A stretch of 64,000 nt of DNA, taken from NCBI RefSeq assembly GCF_014235765.1, contig NZ_JACMYH010000001.1:1426001-1490000 (forward strand), read 5' to 3'. Numbering within the stretch: position 1 is the first letter of the stretch; each line of letters starts with the position of its first letter. The translations under genes and the position numbers were made by a program. Below the pieces are notes generated by a model, which worked only from the letters and a program-made list of their open reading frames with translations, had not been told where the DNA came from and ran no database searches. This document shows, piece by piece, positions 1-8,898 of the stretch. Source of the stretch: Pseudomonas baltica (GTDB lineage: Bacteria > Pseudomonadota > Gammaproteobacteria > Pseudomonadales > Pseudomonadaceae).

Positions 1-734
1 TGCTGCATCAGGGTGGTGAACTCTTCGGCACTGATCGGCGCACCGGGGCGAATAAGCGCGTAGTGTCGGTAGATCTGGTCCAACCGTTGCGAAACCAGCA
101 GCTGCGAGCCGATATCCGGGTTGCGTGCGACGAAATCGCTCAGAAATGACCGGGTGACCATCGCAATATCGGCCCGCTTGCGCACCACCATCATCAGGTT
201 GCTTTCGTGGGAATACGTCAGCACGGCGTTGAACCTGCGCAGCAGATACTGCGGGTTGGCGTCGAAATCCGCGAACGCGTAGTGATAACCGTAGAACAGC
301 GCCATGCGCTTGCCATTCAGATCGGCGAAGAAGTCCTGGTCATTGCCCTGCTTCAGCGCCACGAACACCTCGGCATCCTCCAGCCCGAGATCGACCGCAC
401 TGTGCTTGATGCGCTGCCACCCCCACAGCGGGTTCTCGAAGATCGCCATGTCGACCCGGCCGCGTTCGAAATCCTGATAGCGTCGCGCGATCGAAGTCGG
501 CACCAGAACGAAGTGCCAGGTGGTCTGCACCTGGTTGAGCTGTTCGATGAGCGAGGGCAACAGGCCTTCGTTGCGACCCTGTTCGGGGTGCACGACGTAC
601 GGCGGAAAATGCGCCGCGCCGATGCGTACTTCCTGGGCCGCTTGCGTGCCCGATGCCCACAGGGCCGCTACCCATGGAACCAGTGCAGCCAGCAACAGAC
701 GTGGCAGGGCCGCCTTAACATAACCGTACTTCAA
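1..734 (-). CDS. Periplasmic solute-binding protein (SBP_bac_3-like), 3' end cut by window
   Basis: A leftward frame stays open to the window edge and gives about 244 residues. It begins with a hydrophobic signal sequence (roughly residues 3-33, Leu/Ala-rich, likely cleaved after TQA) followed by EVRIGAAHFPPYVV, which is typical of the first strand of family 3 amino-acid-type binding proteins. Such proteins sit in the periplasm and deliver ligand to an ABC permease or act as sensor domains; no permease is visible here. No ATG fits the frame, so TTG at 734 is the best start, with a weak ribosome-binding site. The family call rests on fold-like motifs only, and the ligand cannot be named. Confidence 0.75.
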   Translation of the reverse strand, partial: MKYGYVKAALPRLLLAALVPWVAALWASGTQAAQEVRIGAAHFPPYVVHPEQGRNEGLLPSLIEQLNQVQTTWHFVLVPTSIARRYQDFERGRVDMAIFENPLWGWQRIKHSAVDLGLEDAEVFVALKQGNDQDFFADLNGKRMALFYGYHYAFADFDANPQYLLRRFNAVLTYSHESNLMMVVRKRADIAMVTRSFLSDFVARNPDIGSQLLVSQRLDQIYRHYALIRPGAPISAEEFTTLMQ

Positions 735-949
735 GACAGAAAACCCCCACCAGCCGTTTCGCGAAGCACGTACGCTAGGGGTTTTACGTCGGGCTGACAA
801 CTGCTAAACCCTGTGCCGGTGCCCGGCACTCCCCCGTCCGCCTGCGGCAGGCAGCATCGAACTGCGCTATTGCGCGGTTGCAGGGATATCGGAACTCTTT
901 GCCTGCGGTTGTGCTCTAGGCTCTAAGCGCATGTGCCTGGGAGCCTGGT

Positions 950-1492
950 ATGCCGCATTGGCTGGTCGTCGACCTGGAAGCCACCACCGATGAAGGTGGT
1001 TGGCCGGTCACTGAAATGGAAATCATCGAGATCGGTGCAAGCCTGGTCAACCGCGACGGACGCGAGGTGGATCACTTCCAGCGATTCGTCAAACCGTTGC
1101 GACGCCCCAGCCTGACCCCGTTCTGTCGGACGCTGACCCACATCGATCAAGCGGACGTGGACGCCGCGGCGGTGTTGACCCAGGTGTGGAAAAGCTTCGA
1201 GCAGTGGCTGTCACCCCACCGCGGGCAACTGCAGGGCTGGGTCAGCTGGGGCGATTACGACCGGCTGCAGTTGCTGCAGGACTGGCAGCGGCTCAACCTG
1301 GAAAGCGCACTGGCGCGAGTGCCCCACATCAACCTCAAGCAGCGCTTTGCCAAGGCTCGCCAGCTGCCGCGGCCGCTCGGCCTGACCAGTGCCCTGCAAC
1401 TGGCCGGACTGCAGTTCTGCGGCCAGCAGCACCGCGCCCTCGAAGACGCACGCAACACGGCGCGGCTGCTGCCCATGGTGCTCGCGCCGTAA
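950..1492 (+). CDS. 3'-5' exonuclease, DEDDh family
   Basis: 180 residues matching a stand-alone DEDDh exonuclease domain (RNase T / ERI1-like). Visible catalytic residues are D8 and E10 in VVDLEAT, an Asp in VSWGDYDRL (D102 or D104), and H161 with D166 in HRALEDARN. The His five residues before the last Asp marks the DEDDh rather than the DEDDy type. It probably trims nucleic acid 3' ends with two metal ions; whether RNA or DNA cannot be told. It is separated from the divergent binding-protein gene by about 215 nt that hold the promoter, and is followed by ppnP on the same strand after 71 nt. Confidence 0.88.
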   Translation: MPHWLVVDLEATTDEGGWPVTEMEIIEIGASLVNRDGREVDHFQRFVKPLRRPSLTPFCRTLTHIDQADVDAAAVLTQVWKSFEQWLSPHRGQLQGWVSWGDYDRLQLLQDWQRLNLESALARVPHINLKQRFAKARQLPRPLGLTSALQLAGLQFCGQQHRALEDARNTARLLPMVLAP

Positions 1493-1563
1493 AGCGGATG
1501 ACGACCTGCCAGGGCTTGGGCATACTGGCCAGCCCTTTCCAATCCTCCGCAAGGAACCGCCTC

Positions 1564-1845
1564 ATGTTCAAGGTCAACGAGTACTTCGACGGCACCGTGA
1601 AGTCCATTGCTTTTTCCGAAACGGACGGCCCTGCCACCATCGGCGTCATGGCACCGGGCGAGTATGAATTCGGTACAGCCCAGAGCGAAATCATGCACGT
1701 GGTTTCCGGCGCCCTCACGGTCAAGCTGCCCGATGCCAGCGAATGGACAACCTTCACTGCCGGCAGCCAGTTCAACGTGCCTGCCAACAGCAAATTCCAA
1801 CTGACCGTGGAAGTGGAAACCGCCTACCTCTGCCAATACCGTTGA
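1564..1845 (+). CDS. ppnP: Pyrimidine/purine nucleoside phosphorylase PpnP (DUF1255)
   Basis: 93 residues, the usual size of the PpnP/YaiE family. It is a single cupin: conserved [17 protein letters not shown] and a glycine-rich turn ([11 protein letters not shown]) followed by [11 protein letters not shown]. The family phosphorolyses a broad range of purine and pyrimidine nucleosides to base and (deoxy)ribose 1-phosphate in the cytoplasm. ATG at 1564 follows AAGGAACCGCCTC, a good ribosome-binding site. The same frame is open far upstream inside the exonuclease gene, but that extension has no family similarity. Confidence 0.93.
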   Translation: MFKVNEYFDGTVKSIAFSETDGPATIGVMAPGEYEFGTAQSEIMHVVSGALTVKLPDASEWTTFTAGSQFNVPANSKFQLTVEVETAYLCQYR

Positions 1846-1850
1846 TGATC

Positions 1851-1874
1851 GCGGCCCCCAGCCTTGGGGGCCGC
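1851..1874. terminator. GC-rich hairpin between convergent ppnP and ABC exporter
   Basis: Perfect 9-bp stem (GCGGCCCCC / GGGGGCCGC) with a 6-nt loop, six bases after the ppnP stop and five before the end of the convergent ABC gene. There is no strong T-run on either side, so termination efficiency is uncertain. Confidence 0.55.
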
Positions 1875-1879
1875 TTGCG

Positions 1880-3637
1880 CTAGCGACCGAACTGCAAGTG
1901 GGCCAGGCGCGCGTAGAGCGCATTGCTGGCCACCAGCTCGGCGTGGGTTCCCAGCGCCACCAGACACCCCTCATCCATGACTGCAATACGGTCGGCGTTC
2001 TGTACCGTGGCCAGGCGGTGGGCGATGACCAGCGTGGTGCGACCCTGCATCAGCGTCGGCATGGCCTGCTGGATGAGGTGTTCGCTTTGCGCGTCCAGGG
2101 CGCTGGTGGCCTCGTCCAGGAGCAGGATCGGGGCATCGACCAGCAAGGCGCGGGCAATCGCCAGGCGTTGACGCTGGCCTCCCGAAAGCCCCAGGCCAGC
2201 ATCGCCGAGCGGCGTCTGGTAGCCCTGCGGCAGTTGCATGATGAAGTCGTGGGCATGGGCGATGCGCGCGGCGTCCTCGACCTGCTCGGTCGTGGCGTCG
2301 GCCCGGCCATAGCGGATATTGTCCTCGACGCTGCCGAAGAACAGCGCCGGGGTCTGCGACACCGTGGCGAACTGCCGACGCACGTCCTGCGGATCCAACT
2401 GGCGCAGGTCGATCCCATCGATGAGAATGCGGCCCTGCTGCGGGTCGTAGAAACGCAGCAGCAGATCGAACAGCGTCGACTTGCCTGCGCCCGAGGGCCC
2501 GACCAGGGCCAGGGTCTCGCCCGGCCTGACCTGCAGGCTCAGGCCGCGAATGGCGGGTGCCGCGTCGCGCGCAGGGTAGGCAAATATCACCTCGTCGAGC
2601 GCCAGCGCCCCGGTGACCCGCGGCGGCAGTTGCTGCAGACCGACGCTGGGCGGCTGGATATCGCTGCGCGCCTGCAGCAGCTCGGCAATGCGCTGCGCGG
2701 CACCGGCGGCGCGCTGCAGCTCACCGACCACTTCGCTCAAGGTGCCGAAGGCACTGCCCACGATCAGGCTGTAGAACACGAACGCGGCCAGTTCGCCTGC
2801 GGAAATGCGCCCGCCGATCACGTCCATGCCACCGACCCAGAGCATCACTGCGACGGCACCCAGCACCAGCACGATCACCAGTGCAATCAGCCATGCACGC
2901 TGGACGATGCGTTGCCGGGCCGTGTCGAACGCCTGCTCCACGGTGACGGCGAAGCGTTTCTGGTCTTCGGCCTGGTGGTTGTAGGCCTGCACGGTCTTGA
3001 TCTGGGTCAGGGTTTCGGCCACGTAGCTGCCGACATTGGCGATGCGGTCCTGGCTCTGCCGCGACAGACGCCGCACCTGACGCCCGAACATCAGGATCGG
3101 CGCCAGTACCAGCGGCAGGGCGACCACCACGATACTGGTGAGCTTGGGGTTGGTGACGAACAACAGCACCACCCCGCCGATCACCATCAACAGGTTGCGC
3201 AGGAACATCGACAGCGACGAGCCGATCACCGATTGCAGCAACGCCGTGTCGGTAGTCAGCCTTGACTGGATTTCCGAACTGCGGTTGTTTTCGTAGAACG
3301 CCGGATGCAAGTGGACCAAATGGTCGAACACCTGCTTGCGGATATCGGCGACGCAGCGCTCGCCGATCCAGGACACCAGATAGAAGCGCGCGAACGTTCC
3401 CGTGGCCAGGGCCAGTACCAGCACCATGAACACGGCGATGGAACGATTGAGCAGGTGTGCCGACTGGGTCATGAAGCCCTGGTCGACCAGCATGCGAATG
3501 CCTTGGCCCATGGACAGGGTGATGCCGGCGGTTACCAGCAATGCCAGCAGCGCGCCGATGGCCTGCCAGCGATAAGGGCGCATGAAGCGCCAGGCCAGGC
3601 GCAAACCGCGACGCTGACCCGAAGACAATAGCTGCAA
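1880..3637 (-). CDS. ABC exporter, fused permease-ATPase (MsbA/LmrA-like)
   Basis: 585 residues. An N-terminal type I exporter membrane domain (about residues 20-310, six predicted helices) is fused to a nucleotide-binding domain with Walker A GPSGAGKST (380-388), signature LSGGQ (484-488), Walker B ILLLDE (504-509) and switch His in VIAHRLAT. Half-transporters like this dimerise in the inner membrane and expel lipids, peptides or drugs; a lipid-A-exporter-like role is possible but the dedicated msbA normally lies elsewhere. The first in-frame start after a stop is TTG at 3637. The next is ATG (Met19) at 3583, just before the first membrane helix, so the N-terminus is uncertain by 18 residues. 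Confidence 0.9.
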   Translation of the reverse strand: MQLLSSGQRRGLRLAWRFMRPYRWQAIGALLALLVTAGITLSMGQGIRMLVDQGFMTQSAHLLNRSIAVFMVLVLALATGTFARFYLVSWIGERCVADIRKQVFDHLVHLHPAFYENNRSSEIQSRLTTDTALLQSVIGSSLSMFLRNLLMVIGGVVLLFVTNPKLTSIVVVALPLVLAPILMFGRQVRRLSRQSQDRIANVGSYVAETLTQIKTVQAYNHQAEDQKRFAVTVEQAFDTARQRIVQRAWLIALVIVLVLGAVAVMLWVGGMDVIGGRISAGELAAFVFYSLIVGSAFGTLSEVVGELQRAAGAAQRIAELLQARSDIQPPSVGLQQLPPRVTGALALDEVIFAYPARDAAPAIRGLSLQVRPGETLALVGPSGAGKSTLFDLLLRFYDPQQGRILIDGIDLRQLDPQDVRRQFATVSQTPALFFGSVEDNIRYGRADATTEQVEDAARIAHAHDFIMQLPQGYQTPLGDAGLGLSGGQRQRLAIARALLVDAPILLLDEATSALDAQSEHLIQQAMPTLMQGRTTLVIAHRLATVQNADRIAVMDEGCLVALGTHAELVASNALYARLAHLQFGR

Positions 3638-3778
3638 GGGAGGTGATCCGTTTTCAGATGATCTGCAAGCCTACACCCAGACGCCCGATCGACTACAGTG
3701 GAACTCCAGCAAACGGACAAAGTCAGCTAGGAAGCAGCCCGAAACAGACGGCGCACACATCTGAAGAGGAGACAGGCC

Positions 3779-3958
3779 ATGAGCTCGCATGACGACACGC
3801 CTAAACGCATCGACGTGCTACGTGTGAAACCCCAGGAGCCCGTTGGGGGCGCGATCATCGATGAACAGGGGCGTGAAGTACCCATCACCGAAAACATGGT
3901 GCAGGACGCCTGCCGCGAACTGGAAGGGCATGTGGTCAAGCCGGTCGGCAAAGACTGA
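3779..3958 (+). CDS. Small conserved Pseudomonas protein (PA1571-like)
   Basis: 59 residues starting at ATG 3779 behind a strong GAGGAGACAGGCC ribosome-binding site. The composition is hydrophilic, with KRIDVLRVKPQEPVGGAII, then DEQGREVPITENMVQDACRE and a basic tail. It has no signal peptide, membrane segment or cysteine cluster beyond one Cys. It resembles the short PA1571-type proteins of pseudomonads, whose function is unknown; that family assignment is from memory. It is a monocistronic gene between the divergent ABC exporter and the convergent pdxB. Confidence 0.75.
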   Translation: MSSHDDTPKRIDVLRVKPQEPVGGAIIDEQGREVPITENMVQDACRELEGHVVKPVGKD

Positions 3959-3982
3959 TCGACCCAACCGCCCTGCTGCCCA

Positions 3983-4010
3983 CGAGACCCGGCCCTGATG
4001 CCGGGTTTCG
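3983..4010. terminator. Bidirectional hairpin between small protein gene and pdxB
   Basis: An 11-bp stem with one G-U pair (arms 3983-3993 and 4000-4010, core ACCCGGC / GCCGGGT) and a 6-nt loop. It sits 25 nt after one stop codon and 19 nt from the convergent pdxB stop. A short T-tract lies within the stem end only. Confidence 0.5.
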
Positions 4011-4028
4011 ACGTTCTGGCACCCAGTC

Positions 4029-5213
4029 TCAGGTGTCGGTCCGGACCAGCACCGCCCCCAGAGCTACGACGATGCGTTCGAGCTCCGGTGCAGGACCGTC
4101 GATGCGCACGCGCAGCCCTTCGATTTCGCGACGCGGCGGGTAGTGCTTGCGCAATTGGTCGAAGGCCAGCCGCTGCCGGGCATCGTCGGCTTCATGAGGA
4201 AGGTCTTGCGGGCTGTCGACGGCCAGGCTGCGACGCAAATCGGCATCGTCGCGTCGCGGGTCGTAGACACCGCGACAGAGCATGGCCAGCGCCCAGGCCG
4301 GATCGCTGTCGGCACTCAGGCTGACCTCGCCGAGCCAGGGCCTGGGCAGCAGGTCACCCAGCTGGACGTCAACACTGCGTCGCAGAAAGTCGCACAACGC
4401 CTGATGGATCTGCGCCGTGCCACGACGGCGACCGTCGAGGCTGTAGCCGGCGATGTGCGGAGTGCCGATCACGCAGCAGTCCGCCAGCGCACGGTCGACT
4501 GCGGGTTCGTGCTCCCAGACGTCGAGCACCGCCTGCAGGTCTTCGCGTTCGAGCAGCACTTCAAGCAATGCAGCGTTGTCGATCACCGGGCCGCGCGCGG
4601 CATTGATCAGCCAGGTACCCGGCTTGAGCGCGCGCAGGCGCGGGCTGTCGAACAGGTGCCAGGTGGGGTGGTCGCCGTCGCGGGTCAGGGGCGTGTGCAG
4701 GCTGATCACGTCGCAGTGCTCGACGATGTGTTCCAGGCTGACGAAGTCGCCGCCCTCCCTTGCCGCACGCAATGGGTCGCACACCCGCACATCCCAGCCC
4801 AGGCCGCGCAGTACCTGTACCAGCCGCCCGCCCACCTGGCCGCCGCCGACGATGCCGTAGCAGCGTTGGGGCAACGCCAGCCCTTCGATTTCGCTCAGGG
4901 TGAGCAGGCTGCCGAGCACGTAGTCGACCACGCCTCGGGCATTGCATCCCGGGGCGCTGGCCCAGTGGATACCGGCTGCGGCGAAGTAATCGAGGTCGAG
5001 GTGGTCGGTGCCGATGGTGCAGGTGCCAACGAAGCGTACATTGCTGCCTTCGAGCAGGGTGCGATCGACCTGGGTTACCGAGCGCACCAGCAGGACATCG
5101 GCATCGGCGACAGCCGTCCGGTCGATCGCTCGGCCCGGGTAGCGGCGGATTTCACCGAAGCCTTCGAAGAATGCGTCGAGCAGCGGGATGTTTTCGTCGG
5201 CGACTATGAGCAT
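4029..5213 (-). CDS. pdxB: Erythronate-4-phosphate dehydrogenase
   Basis: 394 residues. It is the second enzyme of the DXP-dependent pyridoxal 5'-phosphate pathway, oxidising 4-phospho-D-erythronate to 2-oxo-3-hydroxy-4-phosphobutanoate with NAD. It opens with the family's [10 protein letters not shown]. The NAD-binding loop is [10 protein letters not shown] (from residue 120) and the catalytic triad is R207 (NAARGP), E236 (VWEHEP) and H253 ([12 protein letters not shown]), as in D-2-hydroxyacid dehydrogenases. A C-terminal PdxB dimerisation region follows. It is transcribed leftward 70 nt downstream of the DUF1289 gene and could share its transcript. Confidence 0.97.
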   Translation of the reverse strand: MLIVADENIPLLDAFFEGFGEIRRYPGRAIDRTAVADADVLLVRSVTQVDRTLLEGSNVRFVGTCTIGTDHLDLDYFAAAGIHWASAPGCNARGVVDYVLGSLLTLSEIEGLALPQRCYGIVGGGQVGGRLVQVLRGLGWDVRVCDPLRAAREGGDFVSLEHIVEHCDVISLHTPLTRDGDHPTWHLFDSPRLRALKPGTWLINAARGPVIDNAALLEVLLEREDLQAVLDVWEHEPAVDRALADCCVIGTPHIAGYSLDGRRRGTAQIHQALCDFLRRSVDVQLGDLLPRPWLGEVSLSADSDPAWALAMLCRGVYDPRRDDADLRRSLAVDSPQDLPHEADDARQRLAFDQLRKHYPPRREIEGLRVRIDGPAPELERIVVALGAVLVRTDT

Positions 5214-5283
5214 GGGGGTGTCCGGGGTTGTGAGGGTGTCAGGGCGGGTCTCTGCCCGCGAAGGCCTCAGCGCAGGGTCAACT

Positions 5284-5763
5284 TCAGATAATGCGCTGTT
5301 CGGTCAGCTCGCGCACGAACGCCGGCGCGATATAACGTTGGTAATGCGCCTCGGACAGAATGAAGAACTCCCGATCGATGGCATCGCGCAGCTGCGGCAG
5401 ATCCCAGTCGCGGAACTCGGGCAGCAGCACCAGACCGTAAGCCTCCAGGTTGTTGATCACGCGGGCGCCGCGGGCGATCAACTGGTAGGCCCAGCAGTAC
5501 TCCGACTGGCGCTCGACGAAACGGATCTTGCGTTGTTCCAGTTGTTGGCGCAGTTTCGACGGGTCGAACACTTCCACCTTGGCCACCATCACCTGCACCA
5601 GCAACTGCTCCAGACGGATCCACACTGCGCGTTTCTGCGCTTCGTCATAGCCGTTCCAGTGGATGACTTCATGGTGATAGCGCTTGCAGCCCCGGCATAC
5701 CAGGTCACCGTAGACGGTGGAGCACAGGCCCACGCAGGGCGTCTTGATGGAATGGTTGGACAT
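5284..5763 (-). CDS. DUF1289 domain protein
   Basis: 159 residues from ATG 5763. The N-terminal DUF1289 domain has four cysteines (C10, C14, C23, C26, pattern CxxxC-x8-CxxC) suggesting a small metal- or cluster-binding knuckle, followed by [12 protein letters not shown]. The rest is helical and of unknown function. The frame is open 40 codons further upstream, but the homologous block begins at [10 protein letters not shown] and the upstream stretch overlaps the acnB control region, so the shorter start is used. Confidence 0.85.
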   Translation of the reverse strand: MSNHSIKTPCVGLCSTVYGDLVCRGCKRYHHEVIHWNGYDEAQKRAVWIRLEQLLVQVMVAKVEVFDPSKLRQQLEQRKIRFVERQSEYCWAYQLIARGARVINNLEAYGLVLLPEFRDWDLPQLRDAIDREFFILSEAHYQRYIAPAFVRELTEQRII

Positions 5764-5851
5764 GGTGGATCGGCACGCTGGACGGTGGAACACCGGGCGC
5801 ATGTTAGTCCTTTGTCTAACAGGGGTCACCCCAGAAATCGTGGGGCTTAAC

Positions 5852-5880
5852 TTAACTTCCTGCGCGAAATAAAGTAGAAT
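5852..5880 (+). promoter_or_regulatory. Predicted sigma70 promoter for acnB
   Basis: TTAACT (5852-5857), a 17-nt spacer, and TAGAAT (5875-5880) make a good housekeeping promoter pointing at acnB. Transcription would begin near 5887, leaving a 5' leader of about 258 nt before the acnB start. Confidence 0.6.
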
Positions 5881-5912
5881 CATGCAGCCTTTTTAGGCGC
5901 CAATGTCCATTG

Positions 5913-6034
5913 GAAGCTGTTTTCAAAGCGTCACGAGCACAGTTGATCCAGTAGAAGGGTGTTGGCACCGCTCGTCCGGTGCCAGCCCTCATCAGATTTC
6001 CCTTCTACCGGCGTAAAACTTTGAAAACAGCTTC
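5913..6034 (+). promoter_or_regulatory. Long nested hairpin in the acnB 5' leader
   Basis: Three nested inverted repeats. The outer arms are perfect 16-mers, GAAGCTGTTTTCAAAG at 5913-5928 and its complement at 6019-6034. The middle arms are GTAGAAGGG (5951-5959) and CCCTTCTAC (6000-6008). The inner hairpin is TGGCACCG / CGGTGCCA with a 6-nt loop (5963-5984). The GGG at 5957-5959 could instead pair with CCC at 5986-5988, so two folds compete. Smaller hairpins (GTCCC-TTCC-GGGAC near 6110) lie just before the ribosome-binding site. The structure is in the predicted transcript and has no T-run, so it looks like a regulatory leader or processed RNA rather than a terminator. Confidence 0.6.
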
Positions 6035-6144
6035 TGCATGGAACACCTGCCCTCCTGACTGAACGGCCGAAAAGACCGTGCGCATGGATGCAGGCGTTCT
6101 CTGGATGAGCGTCCCTTCCGGGACCACTGATGAGGGTAATAACT

Positions 6145-8754
6145 GTGCTTGAAGCCTATCGCAAACACATCGAAGAGCGTGCCGCCCAGGGTATCGTGCC
6201 CCAGCCGCTTAACGCCGAACAAACCGCAGGCCTGGTCGAGCTGCTGAAAAACCCTCCCGCCGGCGAAGAGTCTTTCCTGGTCGACCTGATCACCAACCGC
6301 GTGCCACCGGGCGTCGACGAAGCCGCCTACGTCAAGGCCGGTTTTCTTTCTGCCCTGGCCAAGGGCGAAGTCACTTCGCCGCTGATCGACAGCAAGCGTG
6401 CCGTTGAACTGCTCGGCACCATGCAGGGTGGCTACAACATCGCCACCATGGTCGAACTGCTCGACGACGCCACCCTGGCGCCGGTGGCTGCCGAACAGCT
6501 CAAGTTCACCCTGCTGATGTTCGATGCCTTCCACGACGTTGCGGAAAAAGCCAAGAACGGCAATGCCCACGCTCAAGGCGTACTGCAATCCTGGGCCGAC
6601 GGCGAATGGTTCAAGAAGCGTCCGACCCTGGCCGACAAGATCAGCCTGCGCGTCTTCAAGGTCACCGGCGAAACCAACACCGACGACCTTTCGCCTGCGC
6701 CTGACGCCTGGTCGCGCCCGGACATCCCGTTGCACGCCCTGGCCATGCTGAAGATGGCCCGCGAAGGCATCGTGCCCGACGTGCAGGGCTCGATCGGCCC
6801 GATGAAGCAGATTGCCCAGATGTACGCCGACGGTTACCCGGTTGCCTACGTGGGCGACGTGGTCGGTACCGGTTCGTCGCGCAAGTCGGCGACCAACTCG
6901 GTGCTGTGGTTCTTCGGTACCGACATCCCGTACGTGCCGAACAAGCGCGCTGGTGGTTTCTGCTTCGGCACCAAGATCGCCCCGATCTTCTACAACACCA
7001 TGGAAGACGCCGGCGCCCTGCCGATCGAGTTCGACGTGTCGAACATCAACATGGGTGACGTGATCGACCTGTACCCGCACCAGGGCAAGGTCTGCAAGCA
7101 CGACAGCGAGGAAGTGATCACCACGTTCGAGCTCAAGACCCCGGTACTGCTCGACGAAGTCCGCGCAGGCGGCCGTATCCCGCTGATCGTCGGCCGCGGC
7201 CTGACCGACAAGGCGCGTACCGAACTCGGCCTGGGCCCAACCGATCTGTTCAAGCTGCCCGAAGCCCCGGTCGACACCGGCAAGGGCTTTACCCTGGCGC
7301 AGAAGATGGTTGGCAAGGCCTGCGGCCTGCCCGAGAACCAGGGCGTGCGTCCCGGCACCTACTGCGAACCGAAGATGACTACCGTCGGTTCCCAGGACAC
7401 CACTGGCCCGATGACCCGCGACGAGCTGAAAGACCTGGCATGCCTGGGCTTCTCCGCCGACCTGGTCATGCAGTCGTTCTGCCACACCGCGGCCTATCCG
7501 AAGCCGATCGACGTGACCACCCACCACACCCTGCCGGATTTCATCCGCACCCGTGGTGGCGTATCCCTGCGTCCAGGCGACGGCATCATCCACAGCTGGT
7601 TGAACCGCATGCTGCTGCCGGACACCGTCGGCACCGGTGGTGACTCGCACACCCGCTTCCCGATCGGCATCTCGTTCCCGGCCGGTTCCGGCCTGGTGGC
7701 CTTCGCGGCCGCTACCGGCGTCATGCCGCTGGACATGCCCGAGTCGGTGCTGGTGCGCTTCAAGGGCACCATGCAGCCAGGCATCACCCTGCGCGACCTG
7801 GTCCATGCGATTCCGTACTACGCCATTCAGAAAGGCCTGCTGACCGTCGAGAAGAAAGGCAAGATCAACGCCTTCTCGGGCCGCATCCTGGAAATCGAAG
7901 GCTTGAACGAGCTGACCGTGGAACAGGCGTTCGAGCTGTCCGACGCCTCGGCCGAGCGCTCCGCCGCCGGTTGCACCATCAAGCTGCCGGAAAAGGCCAT
8001 TGCCGAATACCTGAAGTCCAACATCACCCTGCTGCGCTGGATGATCAGCGAAGGCTACGGCGATGCGCGGACCATGGAACGTCGTGCCCAGGCCATGGAA
8101 GCGTGGCTGGCCAACCCGGAACTGCTGAGTGCCGATGCCGACGCTGAATACGCCGAGATCATCGAGATCGACCTGAGCGACTTGAAAGAGCCGGTCCTGT
8201 GTGCACCGAACGATCCGGACGATGCACGTCTGCTGTCCACCGTTCAGGGCGAGAAGATCGACGAGGTGTTCATCGGTTCGTGCATGACCAACATCGGCCA
8301 CTTCCGCGCTGCCGGCAAGTTGCTCGACAAGGTCAAGGGCCAACTGCCGACGCGCCTGTGGCTGTCGCCGCCGACCAAGATGGATGCCCATCAGCTGACC
8401 GAAGAAGGCTACTACGGCATCTACGGCAAGGCTGGCGCACGCATGGAGATGCCGGGCTGCTCGCTGTGCATGGGTAACCAGGCACGCGTGGAACCCAACT
8501 CCACCGTGGTGTCCACCTCGACCCGTAACTTCCCGAATCGCCTGGGCGATGGTGCCAACGTGTACCTGGCCTCCGCCGAGCTGGCCGCTGTTGCGTCCAT
8601 TCTGGGCAAGCTGCCGACGGTCGAAGAGTACATGGGCTACGCGGCCAGCATCGACAGCATGGCTGCCGATGTGTACCGCTACCTGAGCTTCGACCAGATC
8701 GCCGAGTTCCGCGATGCTGCGGCCAACGCGAACATTCCGGTGGTTCAGGCTTGA
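6145..8754 (+). CDS. acnB: Bifunctional aconitate hydratase 2 / 2-methylisocitrate dehydratase
   Basis: 869 residues, the normal AcnB length. It interconverts citrate and isocitrate in the TCA cycle and, as AcnB, also handles 2-methylcitrate intermediates. Domain order is the AcnB type: HEAT-like N-terminal domain, swivel domain with [13 protein letters not shown] near residue 245, then the catalytic core. The [4Fe-4S] ligands are in GSCMTNIGH and CSLCMGNQ near the C-terminus. The GTG at 6145 is chosen because GAGGG lies eight bases upstream and it yields the conserved [14 protein letters not shown]-terminus; the ATG at 6130 overlaps that ribosome-binding site. A strong terminator follows. 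Confidence 0.98.
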   Translation: MLEAYRKHIEERAAQGIVPQPLNAEQTAGLVELLKNPPAGEESFLVDLITNRVPPGVDEAAYVKAGFLSALAKGEVTSPLIDSKRAVELLGTMQGGYNIATMVELLDDATLAPVAAEQLKFTLLMFDAFHDVAEKAKNGNAHAQGVLQSWADGEWFKKRPTLADKISLRVFKVTGETNTDDLSPAPDAWSRPDIPLHALAMLKMAREGIVPDVQGSIGPMKQIAQMYADGYPVAYVGDVVGTGSSRKSATNSVLWFFGTDIPYVPNKRAGGFCFGTKIAPIFYNTMEDAGALPIEFDVSNINMGDVIDLYPHQGKVCKHDSEEVITTFELKTPVLLDEVRAGGRIPLIVGRGLTDKARTELGLGPTDLFKLPEAPVDTGKGFTLAQKMVGKACGLPENQGVRPGTYCEPKMTTVGSQDTTGPMTRDELKDLACLGFSADLVMQSFCHTAAYPKPIDVTTHHTLPDFIRTRGGVSLRPGDGIIHSWLNRMLLPDTVGTGGDSHTRFPIGISFPAGSGLVAFAAATGVMPLDMPESVLVRFKGTMQPGITLRDLVHAIPYYAIQKGLLTVEKKGKINAFSGRILEIEGLNELTVEQAFELSDASAERSAAGCTIKLPEKAIAEYLKSNITLLRWMISEGYGDARTMERRAQAMEAWLANPELLSADADAEYAEIIEIDLSDLKEPVLCAPNDPDDARLLSTVQGEKIDEVFIGSCMTNIGHFRAAGKLLDKVKGQLPTRLWLSPPTKMDAHQLTEEGYYGIYGKAGARMEMPGCSLCMGNQARVEPNSTVVSTSTRNFPNRLGDGANVYLASAELAAVASILGKLPTVEEYMGYAASIDSMAADVYRYLSFDQIAEFRDAAANANIPVVQA

Positions 8755-8780
8755 TGCCACGCTGAAATGAGCTGAACGAA

Positions 8781-8807
8781 AAAACCCGTCGAATGACGGG
8801 TTTTTTT
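8781..8807 (+). terminator. Rho-independent terminator of acnB
   Basis: AACCCGTC / GACGGGTT stem (8783-8790 with 8795-8802), 4-nt loop AATG, followed by a run of seven T. It lies 27 nt after the acnB stop. An A-run on the other side gives weak bidirectional character. Confidence 0.9.
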
Positions 8808-8831
8808 GTGGGCGGTGATCGGGTCAGAGAT

Positions 8832-8878
8832 GGCCGATGACCGCTCCTACAAGCTATCCGTAGGAGCGGTCATCGGCC
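8832..8878. repeat. REP palindrome between acnB and gdhB
   Basis: Perfect 19-nt arms (GGCCGATGACCGCTCCTAC and its complement) flank a 9-nt loop. This is the P. putida-type REP sequence in an inverted pair. It lies between the 3' ends of two convergent genes, the usual site for such elements, and could stabilise both mRNA ends. Confidence 0.85.
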
Positions 8879-8898
8879 GCGAAAAAGCCAACCTCGCC

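Noticed and set aside
5221-5270. REP or terminator between pdxB and the DUF1289 gene
   Set aside because: A GCGGG/CCCGC pair is present but short, without T-run and without the REP body; too weak to report.
5992-8760. A 922-codon open frame on - opposite acnB
   Set aside because: Same type of antisense shadow; acnB has all active-site motifs, a promoter and a terminator.
8832-8878. Second acnB terminator
   Set aside because: The stem is long, but its sequence is the genome-wide REP palindrome and no T-run follows; the true terminator is at 8781-8807.
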